Below, in pieces: positions 1 to 8,681 of a stretch of 64,000 nt of DNA. The stretch comes from Agromyces sp. Leaf222 (GTDB lineage: Bacteria; Actinomycetota; Actinomycetes; Actinomycetales; Microbacteriaceae). The stretch is taken from the NCBI RefSeq assembly GCF_001421565.1, contig NZ_LMKQ01000001.1, positions 2,162,604 through 2,226,603 on the forward strand. The letters are read 5' to 3'. Position 1 is the stretch's first letter; each line of letters opens with the position of its first letter. Both the position numbers and the translations under genes were made by a program. Below the pieces are notes generated by a model. The model had not been told where the DNA came from. It did not search any database and saw only the letters and a program-made list of their open reading frames with translations.

Positions 1-842
1 AGGAGCGCCGCAAGAAGGAGCGCGCCAACGCCGAGAAGAAGGCCGGCGTCCTGCAGATGCAGGCCGCACGCTTCGGCGCGAAGGCGTCCAAGGCCGCGGC
101 CGCGCACCAGATGGTCGCGCGTGCAGAGAAGCTCCTCGCCGGCCTCGACGAGGTGCGCGCCGTCGACCGGGTGGCCAAGCTCCGGTTCCCGACGCCCGCG
201 CCCTGCGGCCGCACGCCCATCACCGCGAGCGACCTGTCGAAGAGCTACGGCTCGCTCGAGATCTTCACCGCCGTCGACCTCGCGATCGACCGCGGCTCGA
301 AGGTCGTCATCATCGGGTTCAACGGTGCGGGCAAGACCACCCTGCTCCGCATCCTCGCGGGTGTCGACAAGCCCGACACCGGCACGGTCGAACCGGGGCA
401 CGGCCTGCGAGTGGGCTACTACGCCCAGGAGCACGAGACCATCGACGTCAAGCGCAGCGTGCTCGAGAACATGGTGAGCTCGTCGCCGAACCTCACCGAG
501 ACCGAGGCGCGAAAGGTGCTCGGCTCGTTCCTGTTCACGGGCGACGACGTGCACAAGGCAGCCGGCGTGCTCTCCGGTGGCGAGAAGACGCGACTGGCAC
601 TCGCGATGATCGTCGTGTCAGGCGCGAACGTGTTGCTCCTCGACGAGCCGACGAACAACCTCGACCCCGCGAGCCGCGCCGAGATCCTCGACGCGCTCGC
701 GCACTACGAGGGCTCCGTCGTGCTCGTCTCGCACGACCCCGGAGCCGTCGAGGCTCTGAACCCCGAGCGGGTGCTCATCATGCCCGACGGCACCGAAGAC
801 CACTGGAGCGCCGACTACCAGGAGCTCATCGAGCTGGCTTGA
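1..842 (+). CDS. ABC-F family ATPase, C-terminal part (5' end outside window)
   Basis: The reading frame is open from base 3 with no start, so the gene begins upstream. The first ~60 residues are a charged, Lys/Arg/Ala-rich linker typical of the region between the two ABC domains of ABC-F proteins. The second ABC domain follows: Walker A GFNGAGKTT, signature LSGGEKTRLA and Walker B VLLLDEPTNNLD. There are no membrane segments. ABC-F proteins bind the ribosome E site and act in translation quality control or antibiotic protection; which of these cannot be told from the C-terminal half. The gene converges on the SURF1 gene with only 10 bp between stops. Confidence 0.93.
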   Translation, partial: ERRKKERANAEKKAGVLQMQAARFGAKASKAAAAHQMVARAEKLLAGLDEVRAVDRVAKLRFPTPAPCGRTPITASDLSKSYGSLEIFTAVDLAIDRGSKVVIIGFNGAGKTTLLRILAGVDKPDTGTVEPGHGLRVGYYAQEHETIDVKRSVLENMVSSSPNLTETEARKVLGSFLFTGDDVHKAAGVLSGGEKTRLALAMIVVSGANVLLLDEPTNNLDPASRAEILDALAHYEGSVVLVSHDPGAVEALNPERVLIMPDGTEDHWSADYQELIELA

Positions 843-852
843 CCGTCCGGCG

Positions 853-1695
853 CTACCGCCGGTCGAGCACGCCGTCCTCGAGATCGGCGTCAGAGTCCCG
901 GCGCTGCGTGCGGTTCACCTGGCGCTGCACCGGCCGCTTGTGGTCCATGGGCACTCCGGATGCCTCGGCGAGGGCCTTGCGCTCCCGGTTCGCCGCCCAG
1001 GCGAGCCCGATGAACCCCATGATGGCGAACACGAACCACTGGAGCGCGTACGACAGGTGCGGGCCCTCGTCGCGCAGGGGTCGGGTCGCCGCGATCGGCG
1101 GCTCGGCGGCATCCGCCCCGGACTCCACGAGCAGCCCGTACGCACCGGTATAGGTCGGCTCGTCGAGGCGGCCGGCGAGTTCGTCGAGGTCGATGGTGGC
1201 GAACTCGTCGCCGGCCGAGGTGCGGCCGTTGATCTGGCCCTCGCCCGCCTTCAGGCGCGCCTCGACGTCGACCCGACCCGACGGGGGAGCCGCGTACTCG
1301 CTCGGGCGTCCGTCTGAGTCCTGGGCGACCCATCCGCGATCGACAACGAACACGGTGCCGTCGACGAGGAGCATGGGCGTCAGCACCTCGAATCCGCTGC
1401 CGCCCTGACCCGGGCGGTTGCGCACGACGACCTCCTCGTCGGCGAGGTACTCGCCCGACAGGGCGACGACCTGCCAGCGCTGGTCGACATCGAACCCGTC
1501 GAGCTCGGGGAGTGCGTCGGCCACCGGGATCGCCTGGGCATCGTAGTTCGCGTCGATGCGGGCGATCTCGGCGCGCGCCTCGGCGCGGCGGGCGAACTGC
1601 CACATGCCGAGCGCGCAGCAGACGATCGCGAACACGACGACGAGGGCGAGGTAGCCGGCCCAGCGTCGTGATCTCAGGAAAGACCAGTCGCTCAC
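853..1695 (-). CDS. SURF1 family cytochrome oxidase assembly protein
   Basis: A 280-residue membrane protein with one hydrophobic segment near the N terminus (about residues 12-32) and a second near the C terminus (FAIMGFIGLAWAANRE), enclosing an extracytoplasmic domain. This is the SURF1/Shy1 topology; family members help assemble haem-copper cytochrome c oxidase. I placed the start at a GTG that overlaps the upstream gene's TGA (GTGA, 1692-1695). The longer open frame upstream is Arg-rich shadow sequence. It is the last gene of a three-gene operon with the small Cys protein and the DUF3099 protein, a common actinobacterial arrangement. Confidence 0.85.
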   Translation of the reverse strand: MSDWSFLRSRRWAGYLALVVVFAIVCCALGMWQFARRAEARAEIARIDANYDAQAIPVADALPELDGFDVDQRWQVVALSGEYLADEEVVVRNRPGQGGSGFEVLTPMLLVDGTVFVVDRGWVAQDSDGRPSEYAAPPSGRVDVEARLKAGEGQINGRTSAGDEFATIDLDELAGRLDEPTYTGAYGLLVESGADAAEPPIAATRPLRDEGPHLSYALQWFVFAIMGFIGLAWAANRERKALAEASGVPMDHKRPVQRQVNRTQRRDSDADLEDGVLDRR

Positions 1696-1931
1696 GAATC
1701 GACCTCGGCCGCCTCGTCGAGCTCGCCCGCGAAGGCCTCGACGCGAACCGGGAACGACCGTGTCTCGAGGAACCCGCGCAGGTAGCCGACGTGCTCCTCG
1801 CACGCGAGCCAGGTCTTCCACCGGTCACCCGTGTGGATGCGGGGGTTCTGCCAGTCGATGCGCCAGGCCGCGGCCTCGTGGCACGACGCGCGCGAGCAGA
1901 CCGCGCCGTCGGGCTGCATGCCGCCGATCAT
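1692..1931 (-). CDS. Small Cys/His-rich conserved protein
   Basis: A 79-residue soluble protein with cysteines and histidines spaced like a metal site: a CxxxxCH near residue 12 and a WLACEEHVGYLR segment near residue 42. It overlaps by 4 bp both the DUF3099 gene upstream (ATGA, 1928-1931) and the SURF1 gene downstream, so it is translationally coupled in the operon. Similar short proteins sit beside SURF1 in other actinobacteria, sometimes with implausible automatic names. No function is known. Zinc binding is my inference from residue spacing only. Confidence 0.75.
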   Translation of the reverse strand: MIGGMQPDGAVCSRASCHEAAAWRIDWQNPRIHTGDRWKTWLACEEHVGYLRGFLETRSFPVRVEAFAGELDEAAEVDS

Positions 1932-2323
1932 GCGGCGTTCCGATCGTCGTCGCCGCGCGGCATCCGCTCGGAACCGTCGGCGTTCGTCTCAGCGCGCGGC
2001 GCGTCGCCCGCCGAACCCGCCGGAGCAGCAGGGTCTGGGGTGGGAGAACCGGTCGCGGAACCTGCGCCGGACACGGGCACGATCGTGCCTGGTCGCTCGA
2101 CGGCTCCACCGAGACCGGGCCCGCTGACGTTCGCGAGGACGACCGCGATGTACGGCAGCACGATCGCGCCGACGGCGCAGACGACCAGCCACCAACCCTG
2201 CACGAACAGCATCGCGAAGATGCAGAGCAGCCTGATCGCCATGGCGATCGAGTACTTGATCATGCGCGAGCGCCGCTCCGCCTCGGGGGAGAGCGGCAGG
2301 CTCGTGATCGATTGCTGCTTCAT
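1928..2323 (-). CDS. DUF3099 family membrane protein
   Basis: A 131-residue protein with two closely spaced membrane helices (about residues 24-42 and 45-65) followed by a long Gly/Pro/Ala/Asp-rich, probably disordered cytoplasmic tail. This matches the DUF3099 family of actinobacterial membrane proteins, whose function is unknown. It is the first gene of the operon with the Cys-rich protein and SURF1, suggesting a link to respiratory membrane assembly (inference from context). The ATG at 2323 was preferred over the TTG one codon earlier. The ribosome binding site is weak. Confidence 0.75.
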   Translation of the reverse strand: MKQQSITSLPLSPEAERRSRMIKYSIAMAIRLLCIFAMLFVQGWWLVVCAVGAIVLPYIAVVLANVSGPGLGGAVERPGTIVPVSGAGSATGSPTPDPAAPAGSAGDAPRAETNADGSERMPRGDDDRNAA

Positions 2324-2535
2324 CAACGTCGTCGCAGTTCGGTGCGGCGCTCCTCTGCCTCAAGCCTACGTCTCCCGGCGCCCGGCGGCGGCCCTCGGAT
2401 GCCGCATGACCCGGGTACCGGACGAGCGGATGTCGCGGGCCGGCATGCGCTCGATCCGGGCGCGGCATGCGGTGCTCACTATGCTGAGACGGGCTCGCCT
2501 CGAGACCGCAGATCCCCCGTGAATGGAGTCACCGC

Positions 2536-3246
2536 ATGACCACGCCCCGCACCGTCCTCGTCACCGGCGGAAACCGCGGCATCGGGTTCGCCATCGCGCG
2601 CGAGTTCGTCGCACAAGGACACCGCGTCGCCGTCACGGCCCGCTCGGGCGATGGCCCCGAAGGAACGCTGACGGTGCGTGCCGACGTCACCGACGCGGCA
2701 TCCGTCGACCGCGCCTTCGACGAGGTCGAGGCCGCACTCGGCCCGGTCGAGGTCGTCGTCGCCAATGCCGGCATCACCCGCGACACGCTGTTGCTGCGCA
2801 TGAGCGAAGAGGACTTCACGAGCGTCATCGACACGAACCTGACCGGCGCGTTCCGCGTGGTCAAGCGCGCGTCGAAGGGCATGCTCAAGGGCCGCTTCGG
2901 CCGGGTCGTCTTCATCTCGAGCGTGGTCGGCCTCTACGGCTCGCCCGGCCAGATCAACTACTCGGCGTCGAAGGCGGCGCTCGTCGGCATGGCCCGTTCG
3001 CTCACGCGCGAGCTCGGCGCCCGCAACATCACGGCGAACGTGGTCGCTCCCGGGTTCATCGAGACCGACATGACCGATGAACTGCCCGAGGCGCAGCAGG
3101 CCGAGTACAAGAAGAACATCCCGCTCGGCCGGTTCGCCTCGCCCGACGAGGTCGCACGGGTCGTCGCCTGGCTCGCGGGCGACGACGCGGGCTACATCTC
3201 GGGTGCGGTGATCCCCGTCGACGGCGGCCTCGGCATGGGGCACTGA
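2536..3246 (+). CDS. fabG: 3-oxoacyl-ACP reductase, FabG-like SDR
   Basis: A 236-residue classical short-chain dehydrogenase. It shows the NAD(P)-binding TGGNRGIGFA at residues 10-19, the NAG motif (ANAGITRDTLLLRMSEEDF), catalytic Ser in ISSVVGLYGSPGQ, catalytic YSASK and the PGFIETDMT loop. The ITRDTLLLRM stretch and VPVDGGLGMGH-type ending are the FabG hallmark, so the likely reaction is NADPH-dependent reduction of 3-oxoacyl-ACP in fatty-acid elongation. A GGAG lies at 2525-2528, 7 nt before the ATG. It is monocistronic and ends at a strong bidirectional hairpin shared with serB. Confidence 0.9.
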   Translation: MTTPRTVLVTGGNRGIGFAIAREFVAQGHRVAVTARSGDGPEGTLTVRADVTDAASVDRAFDEVEAALGPVEVVVANAGITRDTLLLRMSEEDFTSVIDTNLTGAFRVVKRASKGMLKGRFGRVVFISSVVGLYGSPGQINYSASKAALVGMARSLTRELGARNITANVVAPGFIETDMTDELPEAQQAEYKKNIPLGRFASPDEVARVVAWLAGDDAGYISGAVIPVDGGLGMGH

Positions 3247-3269
3247 CCGCCTTCGACCTCCAGCACGAT

Positions 3270-3308
3270 GAAGGCCGCGGCGCACCCGAACGGGTGACCG
3301 CGGCCTTC
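3270..3308. terminator. Bidirectional hairpin between fabG and serB
   Basis: An 11-bp perfect stem (3270-3280 with 3298-3308) is extended by an inner 6-bp stem (3283-3288 with 3291-3296) around an AA loop. It lies between two convergent genes, as expected for a shared intrinsic terminator. There is no long T tract, which is usual for high-GC actinobacteria. Confidence 0.75.
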
Positions 3309-3328
3309 AGGTTCAGCCGTGCGGGCCG

Positions 3329-3994
3329 TCAGCCGCGCAGGCCGAGCAGGGCGAGCACCTGCCCGAGATCGGGCGTCGTGATCGCCACATCGGCCTGAGC
3401 GCGCACCACCGGCTTGGCGCAGAACGCCACACCCAGCCCCGCCTTCGCGAGCATGCGCAGATCGTTCGCGCCGTCACCCACCGCGACGGTGTACCTCAGG
3501 GGCACGGATGCCGCGGCCGCCCACTCCTCGAGTGCGACGGCCTTGGCCTCGGCGTCGATGATCGCTCCGTCGACCCGACCGGTGAGCCGACCGTCGCCGT
3601 CGACCTCGAGCCGGTTGGCGCGGCAGAAGTCGAGGCCGAGACGCTCGGCGAGGGGATCGAGCAACTCGTGGAACCCGCCGGAGACGACGCCGACGACGCC
3701 GCCGGCGGCGTGCACGCCGTCGATGAGCTCCTGCACGCCCGGCGTCGGGGTCATGCGCGTGCGTGCCAGCGCGAGGTCGTCTTCGCCGAGCCCCGCGAGG
3801 GTGGCGACGCGTTCGCGCAGGCTCGCGGCGAAGTCGAGCTCGCCCCGCATCGCGCGTTCGGTGACCTCGGCGACGAGGGTGAGGCTGCCCGCCGCCTCGG
3901 CGAGCAGTTCGATGGCCTCCTCGCGGATGAGGGTGGAGTCGGCGTCGAGCACGACGAGCGGGCCGCCGAGGCGGCCCGGTGCGCCTGCGCTCAC
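3329..3994 (-). CDS. serB: Phosphoserine phosphatase SerB
   Basis: A 221-residue HAD-superfamily enzyme. Motif I is VLDADSTLI (nucleophile Asp), motif [22 protein letters not shown], and motif [24 protein letters not shown]. The SGGF and GDGANDLxMl blocks are characteristic of SerB, the last step of serine synthesis. It lacks the N-terminal ACT domains of longer actinobacterial SerB2 proteins, so it is the short form. The GTG start overlaps the glgC stop by 4 bp (3991-3994), making the two genes a translationally coupled pair with no obvious metabolic link. Confidence 0.9.
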   Translation of the reverse strand: MSAGAPGRLGGPLVVLDADSTLIREEAIELLAEAAGSLTLVAEVTERAMRGELDFAASLRERVATLAGLGEDDLALARTRMTPTPGVQELIDGVHAAGGVVGVVSGGFHELLDPLAERLGLDFCRANRLEVDGDGRLTGRVDGAIIDAEAKAVALEEWAAAASVPLRYTVAVGDGANDLRMLAKAGLGVAFCAKPVVRAQADVAITTPDLGQVLALLGLRG

Positions 3995-5241
3995 GCGCCG
4001 CCCGCCCGCACCCGTGAACCCTTGCCGACGACCGTGATGCCGCTGTCGGTGACGATGAACCCGCGCGCGAGGTCTTCGGCGCGGTCGACGCCGATGCGCG
4101 CGCCCGCCTCGACGACGACCTCCTTGTCGAGGATCGCCCGCTGCACGGTCGCACCGGCGTCGATGCGCGCCCGGTCGAACAGGATCGAGTCGGCGACGTG
4201 CGCGCCGGAGCCCACCACCGCCCACGGCCCGAGCACGCTGCGCTCGACGTGCGCGCCGGAGATCACGGAGCCGAGCGACACGATCGAGTCGATCACCGTG
4301 CCGAGGGTTCCGCGCGCGTCGCGGGTGAACTTGGCGGGCGGGGAGTTCAGCTGCTGGCTGAAGATCGGCCACTCCCGGTTGTACAGGTTGAAGATCGGCA
4401 TCACCGAGATGAGGTCCTGGTGGGCCTCGAAGAACGAATCGATGGTTCCCACATCGCGCCAGTAGTAGCGGTCGCGGTCGGTCGAGCCGGGCACGTCGTT
4501 GCGGTTGAGGTCGTAGACGCCGGCCTCGCCCCGCGCGACGAACGCGGGGATGATGTCGCCGCCCATGTCGTGACTCGAGTCCGTGAGCTCGCCGTCGCGC
4601 AGCACCGCTTCGATGAGGGCGTCGGCGTTGAACACGTAGTTGCCCATCGAGGCGAGCACCTCGCCGGGGGAGTCGGGCAGGCCGACCGGGTCGGACGGCT
4701 TCTCGAGGAACCGCTTGATGTGCTCGGGGTTCTGCTCGTCGACCTCGATGACGCCGAACTGGTCGGCGAGCGAGATGGGCTGCCGGATCGCCGCGACGGT
4801 CGCCGCGGCGCCGGACGCGATGTGCGCGTCGATCATCTGGCTGAAGTCCATGCGGTAGACGTGGTCGGCACCGACCACCACGATGATGTCGGGCTGCTCG
4901 TCGTAGATGAGGTTGAGGCTCTGCAGGATCGCGTCGGCCGACCCCGAGAACCAGCGCTTGCCGAGTCGCTGCTGCGCGGGCACCGAGGCCACGTAGGAGT
5001 TCAGCAGGCCGCTCATGCGCCAGGTCTGCGAGACGTGCCGGTCGAGGCTGTGCGACTTGTACTGCGTGAGCACGACGATCTGGCGCAGGCCCGAGTTCAG
5101 CAGGTTCGACAGGGCGAAGTCGATGAGTCGATACTGCCCGCCGAACGGCACCGCGGGCTTGGCCCGGTCTTCGGTGAGGGGCATGAGTCGCTTGCCCTCG
5201 CCGCCTGCGAGAACGATGCCGAATACCTTGCGCGTGACCAT
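3991..5241 (-). CDS. glgC: Glucose-1-phosphate adenylyltransferase
   Basis: A 416-residue nucleotidyltransferase making ADP-glucose for glycogen or maltosyl-1-phosphate synthesis. The N terminus has [13 protein letters not shown], then [31 protein letters not shown], and [15 protein letters not shown] left-handed beta-helix region with hexapeptide-like repeats forms the C-terminal ~110 residues. The start ATG at 5241 follows a TACGCT hexamer (5253-5248) by 6 nt with no Shine-Dalgarno, so a leaderless transcript is likely. It is divergent from glgA and overlaps serB downstream. Confidence 0.96.
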   Translation of the reverse strand: MVTRKVFGIVLAGGEGKRLMPLTEDRAKPAVPFGGQYRLIDFALSNLLNSGLRQIVVLTQYKSHSLDRHVSQTWRMSGLLNSYVASVPAQQRLGKRWFSGSADAILQSLNLIYDEQPDIIVVVGADHVYRMDFSQMIDAHIASGAAATVAAIRQPISLADQFGVIEVDEQNPEHIKRFLEKPSDPVGLPDSPGEVLASMGNYVFNADALIEAVLRDGELTDSSHDMGGDIIPAFVARGEAGVYDLNRNDVPGSTDRDRYYWRDVGTIDSFFEAHQDLISVMPIFNLYNREWPIFSQQLNSPPAKFTRDARGTLGTVIDSIVSLGSVISGAHVERSVLGPWAVVGSGAHVADSILFDRARIDAGATVQRAILDKEVVVEAGARIGVDRAEDLARGFIVTDSGITVVGKGSRVRAGGA

Positions 5242-5322
5242 GCCCCAAGCGTAGTCAGCAGCGGGCCTCCCGGGGGCCCGGAGTCCACACATGTCGGATG
5301 CCGCTGCGCTAGCGTGTGCAGC
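5242..5322. promoter_or_regulatory. Divergent glgC/glgA promoter region
   Basis: An 81-bp gap carries two back-to-back TANNNT hexamers: TACGCT on the minus strand (5253-5248), 6 nt before the glgC ATG, and TAGCGT on the plus strand (5310-5315), 7 nt before the glgA ATG. Neither start has a Shine-Dalgarno. Both genes are therefore predicted to be leaderless, from promoters ~57 bp apart that can be co-regulated. No clear operator palindrome is visible. Confidence 0.55.
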
Positions 5323-6510
5323 ATGCGCGTCGACCTGCTCACCCGTGAATACCCGCCCGAGATCTACGGGGGAGCCGGCGTGCACGTCGCCGAGCTCGTC
5401 CGGGCGCTGCGACGGGACATCGACGTGGTCGTGCGCGCGTTCGGCGCGCCCCGCGACGAGGCGGGAACGCACGGCTACGCGACACCCGACGCCTTCGAGG
5501 GCCGCAACGCCGCGGTCGGCACCATGGGCGTCGACCTGCTCATGGCAGCGGATGCCGCAGGCGCCGATCTCGTGCACTCGCACACCTGGTATGCGAACTT
5601 CGCCGGCTTCACCGCCAAGCGGCTGCACGGCATCCCGCATGTCGTCACGGCGCACAGCCTCGAACCGCTCCGCCCCTGGAAGGCCGAGCAGCTCGGCGGC
5701 GGCTACCGGCTCTCCTCATGGGTCGAGCGCACGGCGTTCGAGGACGCCGACGCCGTGATCGCCGTGAGCGACGGCATGCGCCGCGACATCCTGCGTGCCT
5801 ACCCGGCGATCGACCCCGCGAAGGTCGAGGTCGTCTACAACGGCATCGACCTCGACGACTGGAAGCCGAACCCCGATGCCGACCTGGCGCGCAGCCTCGG
5901 CGTCGACCCCGATCGCCCGTCGATCATCTTCGTCGGCCGCATCACCCGTCAGAAGGGCCTGCCCTACCTGTTGCGCGCGGCACGACTGTTGCCGCCCGAA
6001 GTGCAGCTCGTGCTGTGCGCGGGCGCACCCGACACGGCCGAGATCATGGCGGAGGTCACGGGACTCGTCGACGAGCTCCGCACGGAACGCGACGGCGTCG
6101 TGTGGATCGACCGGCATCTGCCGCGCGCGGAGCTCACCGCGCTGCTCACCGCGGCGACGGCGTTCGTCTGCCCGTCGATCTACGAGCCCCTCGGCATCGT
6201 GAACCTCGAGGCCATGGCCTGCGGGGCTCCCGTCGTCGGAACGGCGACCGGCGGCATCCCCGAGGTCGTCGACGACGGCGTCACCGGCGTGCTCGTGCCG
6301 ATCGACCAGGCCGACGACGGCACCGGTACGCCGACGGATCCCGACCGGTACGTCGCCGATCTCGCCGCGGCGCTGACCGCGGTCGTCTCCGACCCCGTGC
6401 GCGCCGCGGAGATGGGCGCCGCCGGACGGCTGCGCGCGGAGCGCGACTTCGCCTGGGATGCGATCGCGCTGCGCACCCGCGAGGTCTACGACCGGGTGCT
6501 CTCACGGTGA
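5323..6510 (+). CDS. glgA: Glycogen synthase GlgA/GlgM type (GT4)
   Basis: A 395-residue GT-B glycosyltransferase. The N-terminal domain starts [21 protein letters not shown]. The C-terminal domain has [21 protein letters not shown] and the donor-site motif [19 protein letters not shown]. Its length and actinobacterial pairing with a divergent glgC match mycobacterial Rv1212c, shown to act as maltose-1-phosphate synthase (GlgM) as well as being named GlgA. Substrate assignment here is by family and context. The ATG follows TAGCGT (5310-5315) by 7 nt without a ribosome binding site. The longer open frame upstream is antisense shadow of glgC. Confidence 0.93.
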   Translation: MRVDLLTREYPPEIYGGAGVHVAELVRALRRDIDVVVRAFGAPRDEAGTHGYATPDAFEGRNAAVGTMGVDLLMAADAAGADLVHSHTWYANFAGFTAKRLHGIPHVVTAHSLEPLRPWKAEQLGGGYRLSSWVERTAFEDADAVIAVSDGMRRDILRAYPAIDPAKVEVVYNGIDLDDWKPNPDADLARSLGVDPDRPSIIFVGRITRQKGLPYLLRAARLLPPEVQLVLCAGAPDTAEIMAEVTGLVDELRTERDGVVWIDRHLPRAELTALLTAATAFVCPSIYEPLGIVNLEAMACGAPVVGTATGGIPEVVDDGVTGVLVPIDQADDGTGTPTDPDRYVADLAAALTAVVSDPVRAAEMGAAGRLRAERDFAWDAIALRTREVYDRVLSR

Positions 6511-6583
6511 TCGCGGCGTCGTGGGGCGTCGCGAACGCCCGGTGCGCGCTTCGAGGGTGCATGCGCCCGATAGCATGGTGACC

Positions 6584-7369
6584 ATGGCGAGTACGGTGCT
6601 GCAGTTCACGGATGTCTCGGTCGTTCGCGACGGGAACCCGATCCTCGATTCCGTGACCTGGAGCGTCGAATCCGACGAACGCTGGGTCGTCCTGGGGCCG
6701 AACGGCGCAGGCAAGACCACGCTGCTGCAGATCGCCGCAGCGGCGATGCACCCGACCAGCGGCCAGGCGGCCGTGCTCGAGGAGAAGCTCGGCAAGGCCG
6801 ACGTCTTCGAGCTCCGTCCGATGATCGGCTTCGCCTCGACGGCCATGGCCCGCAAGATCCCGCGCAACGAGACCGTCATCGACTCGGTGCTCACCGCTGC
6901 GTACTCGGTCACGGGCCGCTGGAACGAGGAGTACGAGGAGATCGACGTCCGTCGTGCGCAGCGCGTGCTCTCGGAGTGGGGTCTCGAGGGCTTCGCCGAC
7001 CGCCGGTTCGGCAGCCTCTCCGACGGCGAGCAGAAGCGCGTGCAGATCGCCCGGTCGGTCATGACCGATCCCGAACTGCTGCTCCTCGACGAGCCGGCCG
7101 CGAGCCTCGACCTCGGCGCCCGCGAAGAGCTCGTCGGCCTGCTCGGCGGGTACGCGTCGTCGTCCGCGTCGCCCGCGATCGTCATGGTCACGCACCATGT
7201 CGAGGAGATCCCCAACGGGTTCACCCACGCGCTGCTGCTGGCCAAGGGCGGGGTCGTCGCCGCCGGGCCGCTCGACGAGGCGCTCACGAGCGAGACCCTC
7301 ACGAAGGCGTTCGGCATCACGATCGACCTCAGCGAGGCGAACGGCCGGTACACGGCTCGCGCCAGCTGA
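6584..7369 (+). CDS. ABC transporter ATP-binding protein (stand-alone)
   Basis: A 261-residue single ABC domain: Walker A GPNGAGKTT (residues 38-46), signature LSDGEQKRVQIARS, Walker B LLLLDEPAASLDLG and H-loop MVTHHVEEI. There is no membrane segment and no permease gene nearby, so this is a stand-alone ATPase. Its substrate is unknown. TAGCAT at 6571-6576 lies 7 nt before the ATG at 6584 and there is no Shine-Dalgarno, supporting leaderless translation from this ATG rather than from the ATG at 6575, which lies inside the hexamer. It resembles conserved actinobacterial iron/molybdate-type ATPases only in general fold. Confidence 0.85.
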   Translation: MASTVLQFTDVSVVRDGNPILDSVTWSVESDERWVVLGPNGAGKTTLLQIAAAAMHPTSGQAAVLEEKLGKADVFELRPMIGFASTAMARKIPRNETVIDSVLTAAYSVTGRWNEEYEEIDVRRAQRVLSEWGLEGFADRRFGSLSDGEQKRVQIARSVMTDPELLLLDEPAASLDLGAREELVGLLGGYASSSASPAIVMVTHHVEEIPNGFTHALLLAKGGVVAAGPLDEALTSETLTKAFGITIDLSEANGRYTARAS

Positions 7370-7392
7370 CCTCGATCAGCTCGCGCTTCTGC

Positions 7393-7398
7393 TAGAAT
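7393..7398 (+). promoter_or_regulatory. Candidate -10 element of rpmE2
   Basis: TAGAAT lies 97 nt before the rpmE2 start, giving a leader of about 90 nt. The leader contains a short hairpin (TGGCC 7406-7410 with GGCCA 7417-7421). No -35 box is obvious and I found no palindrome resembling a Zur site. An in-frame ATG at 7424 would extend the protein, but the strong AAGGAAG at 7484-7490 points to the start at 7496. Confidence 0.4.
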
Positions 7399-7495
7399 CG
7401 TTAGCTGGCCCCCTTTGGCCAACATGCTTTCCTGCCGTGCTGCATACGTCGCCGGCGGGATTCACGAGAAAAATCCGATCAGCAAGGAAGTCACC

Positions 7496-7744
7496 ATGAA
7501 GACCGACATCCACCCCGAGTACGCTGCCGTCGTCTTCCGCGACCTCGCCTCGGGCGCAACGTTCCTCACCCGTTCGACGGTGTCGAGCGACAAGACCATC
7601 GAGCTCGACGGCGAGACCTACCCGGTCATCGACGTCGAGATCTCCTCGGAGTCGCACCCGTTCTACACGGGCAAGCAGCGCATCATGGACTCGGCCGGCC
7701 GCGTCGAGAAGTTCAACCAGCGCTTCAAGAACTTCGGCAAGTAA
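7496..7744 (+). CDS. rpmE2: 50S ribosomal protein L31 type B
   Basis: An 82-residue L31 protein starting [16 protein letters not shown], with [21 protein letters not shown], the diagnostic type-B segment. It lacks the paired cysteines of zinc-binding L31, so it is the zinc-independent paralogue that replaces the zinc form under zinc limitation in other bacteria. AAGGAAG (7484-7490) is well placed. It is monocistronic and followed by a perfect 17-bp terminator hairpin. Zur control, common for this paralogue, is not visible in the upstream sequence. Confidence 0.95.
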   Translation: MKTDIHPEYAAVVFRDLASGATFLTRSTVSSDKTIELDGETYPVIDVEISSESHPFYTGKQRIMDSAGRVEKFNQRFKNFGK

Positions 7745-7755
7745 CACCTGCCACA

Positions 7756-7791
7756 CGAAAGGGCGGTCGACCACGGTCGACCGCCCTTTCG
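7756..7791. terminator. rpmE2 terminator hairpin
   Basis: A perfect 17-bp stem (7756-7772 with 7775-7791) with a 2-nt loop starts 12 nt after the rpmE2 stop. The right arm ends in CCCTTTCG, so a short T run is present. It also faces the convergent exonuclease gene. Confidence 0.85.
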
Positions 7792-7810
7792 TCATGCCCG
7801 GGCCGAGCCC

Positions 7811-7878
7811 GATCAGCGCAGGCGCCCGATCAGCGCAGGCGCCGGGCCAGCACAGGCGCCCGATCAGCGCACGGGCCA
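7811..7878. repeat. Four tandem 17-bp repeats spanning the exonuclease stop
   Basis: Four consecutive 17-bp units (7811-7827, 7828-7844, 7845-7861, 7862-7878) share the core GATCAGCGCAGGCGCC with a few mismatches; the third begins GGCC instead of GATC. The stop codon of the minus-strand exonuclease (7864-7866) lies in the unit read first. The other three copies are 3' untranslated sequence. The period is not a multiple of three. Confidence 0.85.
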
Positions 7879-8565
7879 GGCTCCCGACGTCGTGAATTCG
7901 GGCTCGCCGTTCTTGCGTCGCCACGCCTGGTAGCTTTCGGCCTGCTCGCGGCTCCACCCGACCTGACGATCGTGCAGGTCGGCGAGGGCGATCGCGGCGA
8001 GCTCGGGATAGGTGCGTGCGATGGCCTGGGCGACCCGGCCGGCGGCGACGGCATCGGCGCCGGCGTCATGGGCGTCGTCGAGTCGCACGCCGTAGTGCTC
8101 GCAGGTCGCCGTGAGCGTGCGCTTGCCGCGCCGGTAGCGGTCGACGGCCTTGTCGATGACGAGCGGGTCGATGACCGCGTCGGGGCCGGGCAGACCGACC
8201 AGCCCGTAGCGCTCGGCCTCGCGGGCGAGCACCGTGAGATCGTAGGCCGCGTTGTACGCGACGATCGGCAGGCGCCGCGCCGCGGCATCCGCCAATGCGG
8301 CGATGATCTCGGCGACCGCCGTCGGGGCGGCGGCCCCCTCGAGTCTGGCGCGCTCGGTGCTGACACCGTGGATGAGTGATGCCGCCGTGGGGATCTCGAC
8401 CCCCGGGTCGACGATCCACTGCCGCCGTTCGAGCTCGGTGCCGTCGTAGCCGATGACGCCGACGTGGGCGGTGACGATGCGGCACGTGTCGACGTCGATG
8501 CCGGTGGTCTCGAGGTCGAAGACGGCGAGGGTGTCGGCCCAGCTGGCGGCGTTCGCGGAATCCAT
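7864..8565 (-). CDS. DnaQ-like 3'-5' exonuclease (DEDDh)
   Basis: A 233-residue exonuclease-domain protein. Exo I is VFDLETTGID, Exo II is AYNAAYDLTVLARE and Exo III is HDAGADAVAAG, giving the four acidic residues and the His of the DEDDh family. The order and length fit stand-alone epsilon-subunit-like exonucleases of actinobacteria used in proofreading or DNA/RNA repair. Its exact role is unknown. A short C-terminal extension contains a conserved-looking GWSREQAESYQAWRRKNGEP segment. It is convergent with rpmE2 and divergent from the alpha/beta hydrolase gene. Confidence 0.9.
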   Translation of the reverse strand: MDSANAASWADTLAVFDLETTGIDVDTCRIVTAHVGVIGYDGTELERRQWIVDPGVEIPTAASLIHGVSTERARLEGAAAPTAVAEIIAALADAAARRLPIVAYNAAYDLTVLAREAERYGLVGLPGPDAVIDPLVIDKAVDRYRRGKRTLTATCEHYGVRLDDAHDAGADAVAAGRVAQAIARTYPELAAIALADLHDRQVGWSREQAESYQAWRRKNGEPEFTTSGAWPVR

Positions 8566-8681
8566 GGTGGAAGGCTATGGTCGGGCACCGACATCGGCGG
8601 GGGAGCGCGGCGCGTGTCACGCGATCGGGCCCTGTGGAGACCGACGGACGCCCAGCCGCAGCGCCGTAGACTGTCGAGGTC

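Noticed and set aside
57..842. ABC-F gene starting at base 57
   Set aside because: The frame is open to the window edge and the Lys-rich linker continues upstream, so the start lies outside; position 57 is an internal Met.
4198..5322. In-frame upstream extension of glgA
   Set aside because: It is antisense to glgC and low-complexity; GlgA homology begins at the ATG at 5323, just after a clear -10 hexamer.
7415..7495. N-terminal extension of L31 type B
   Set aside because: The L31 family starts at MKTDIHPEY, and AAGGAAG is placed for the ATG at 7496; upstream sequence is the 5' leader.
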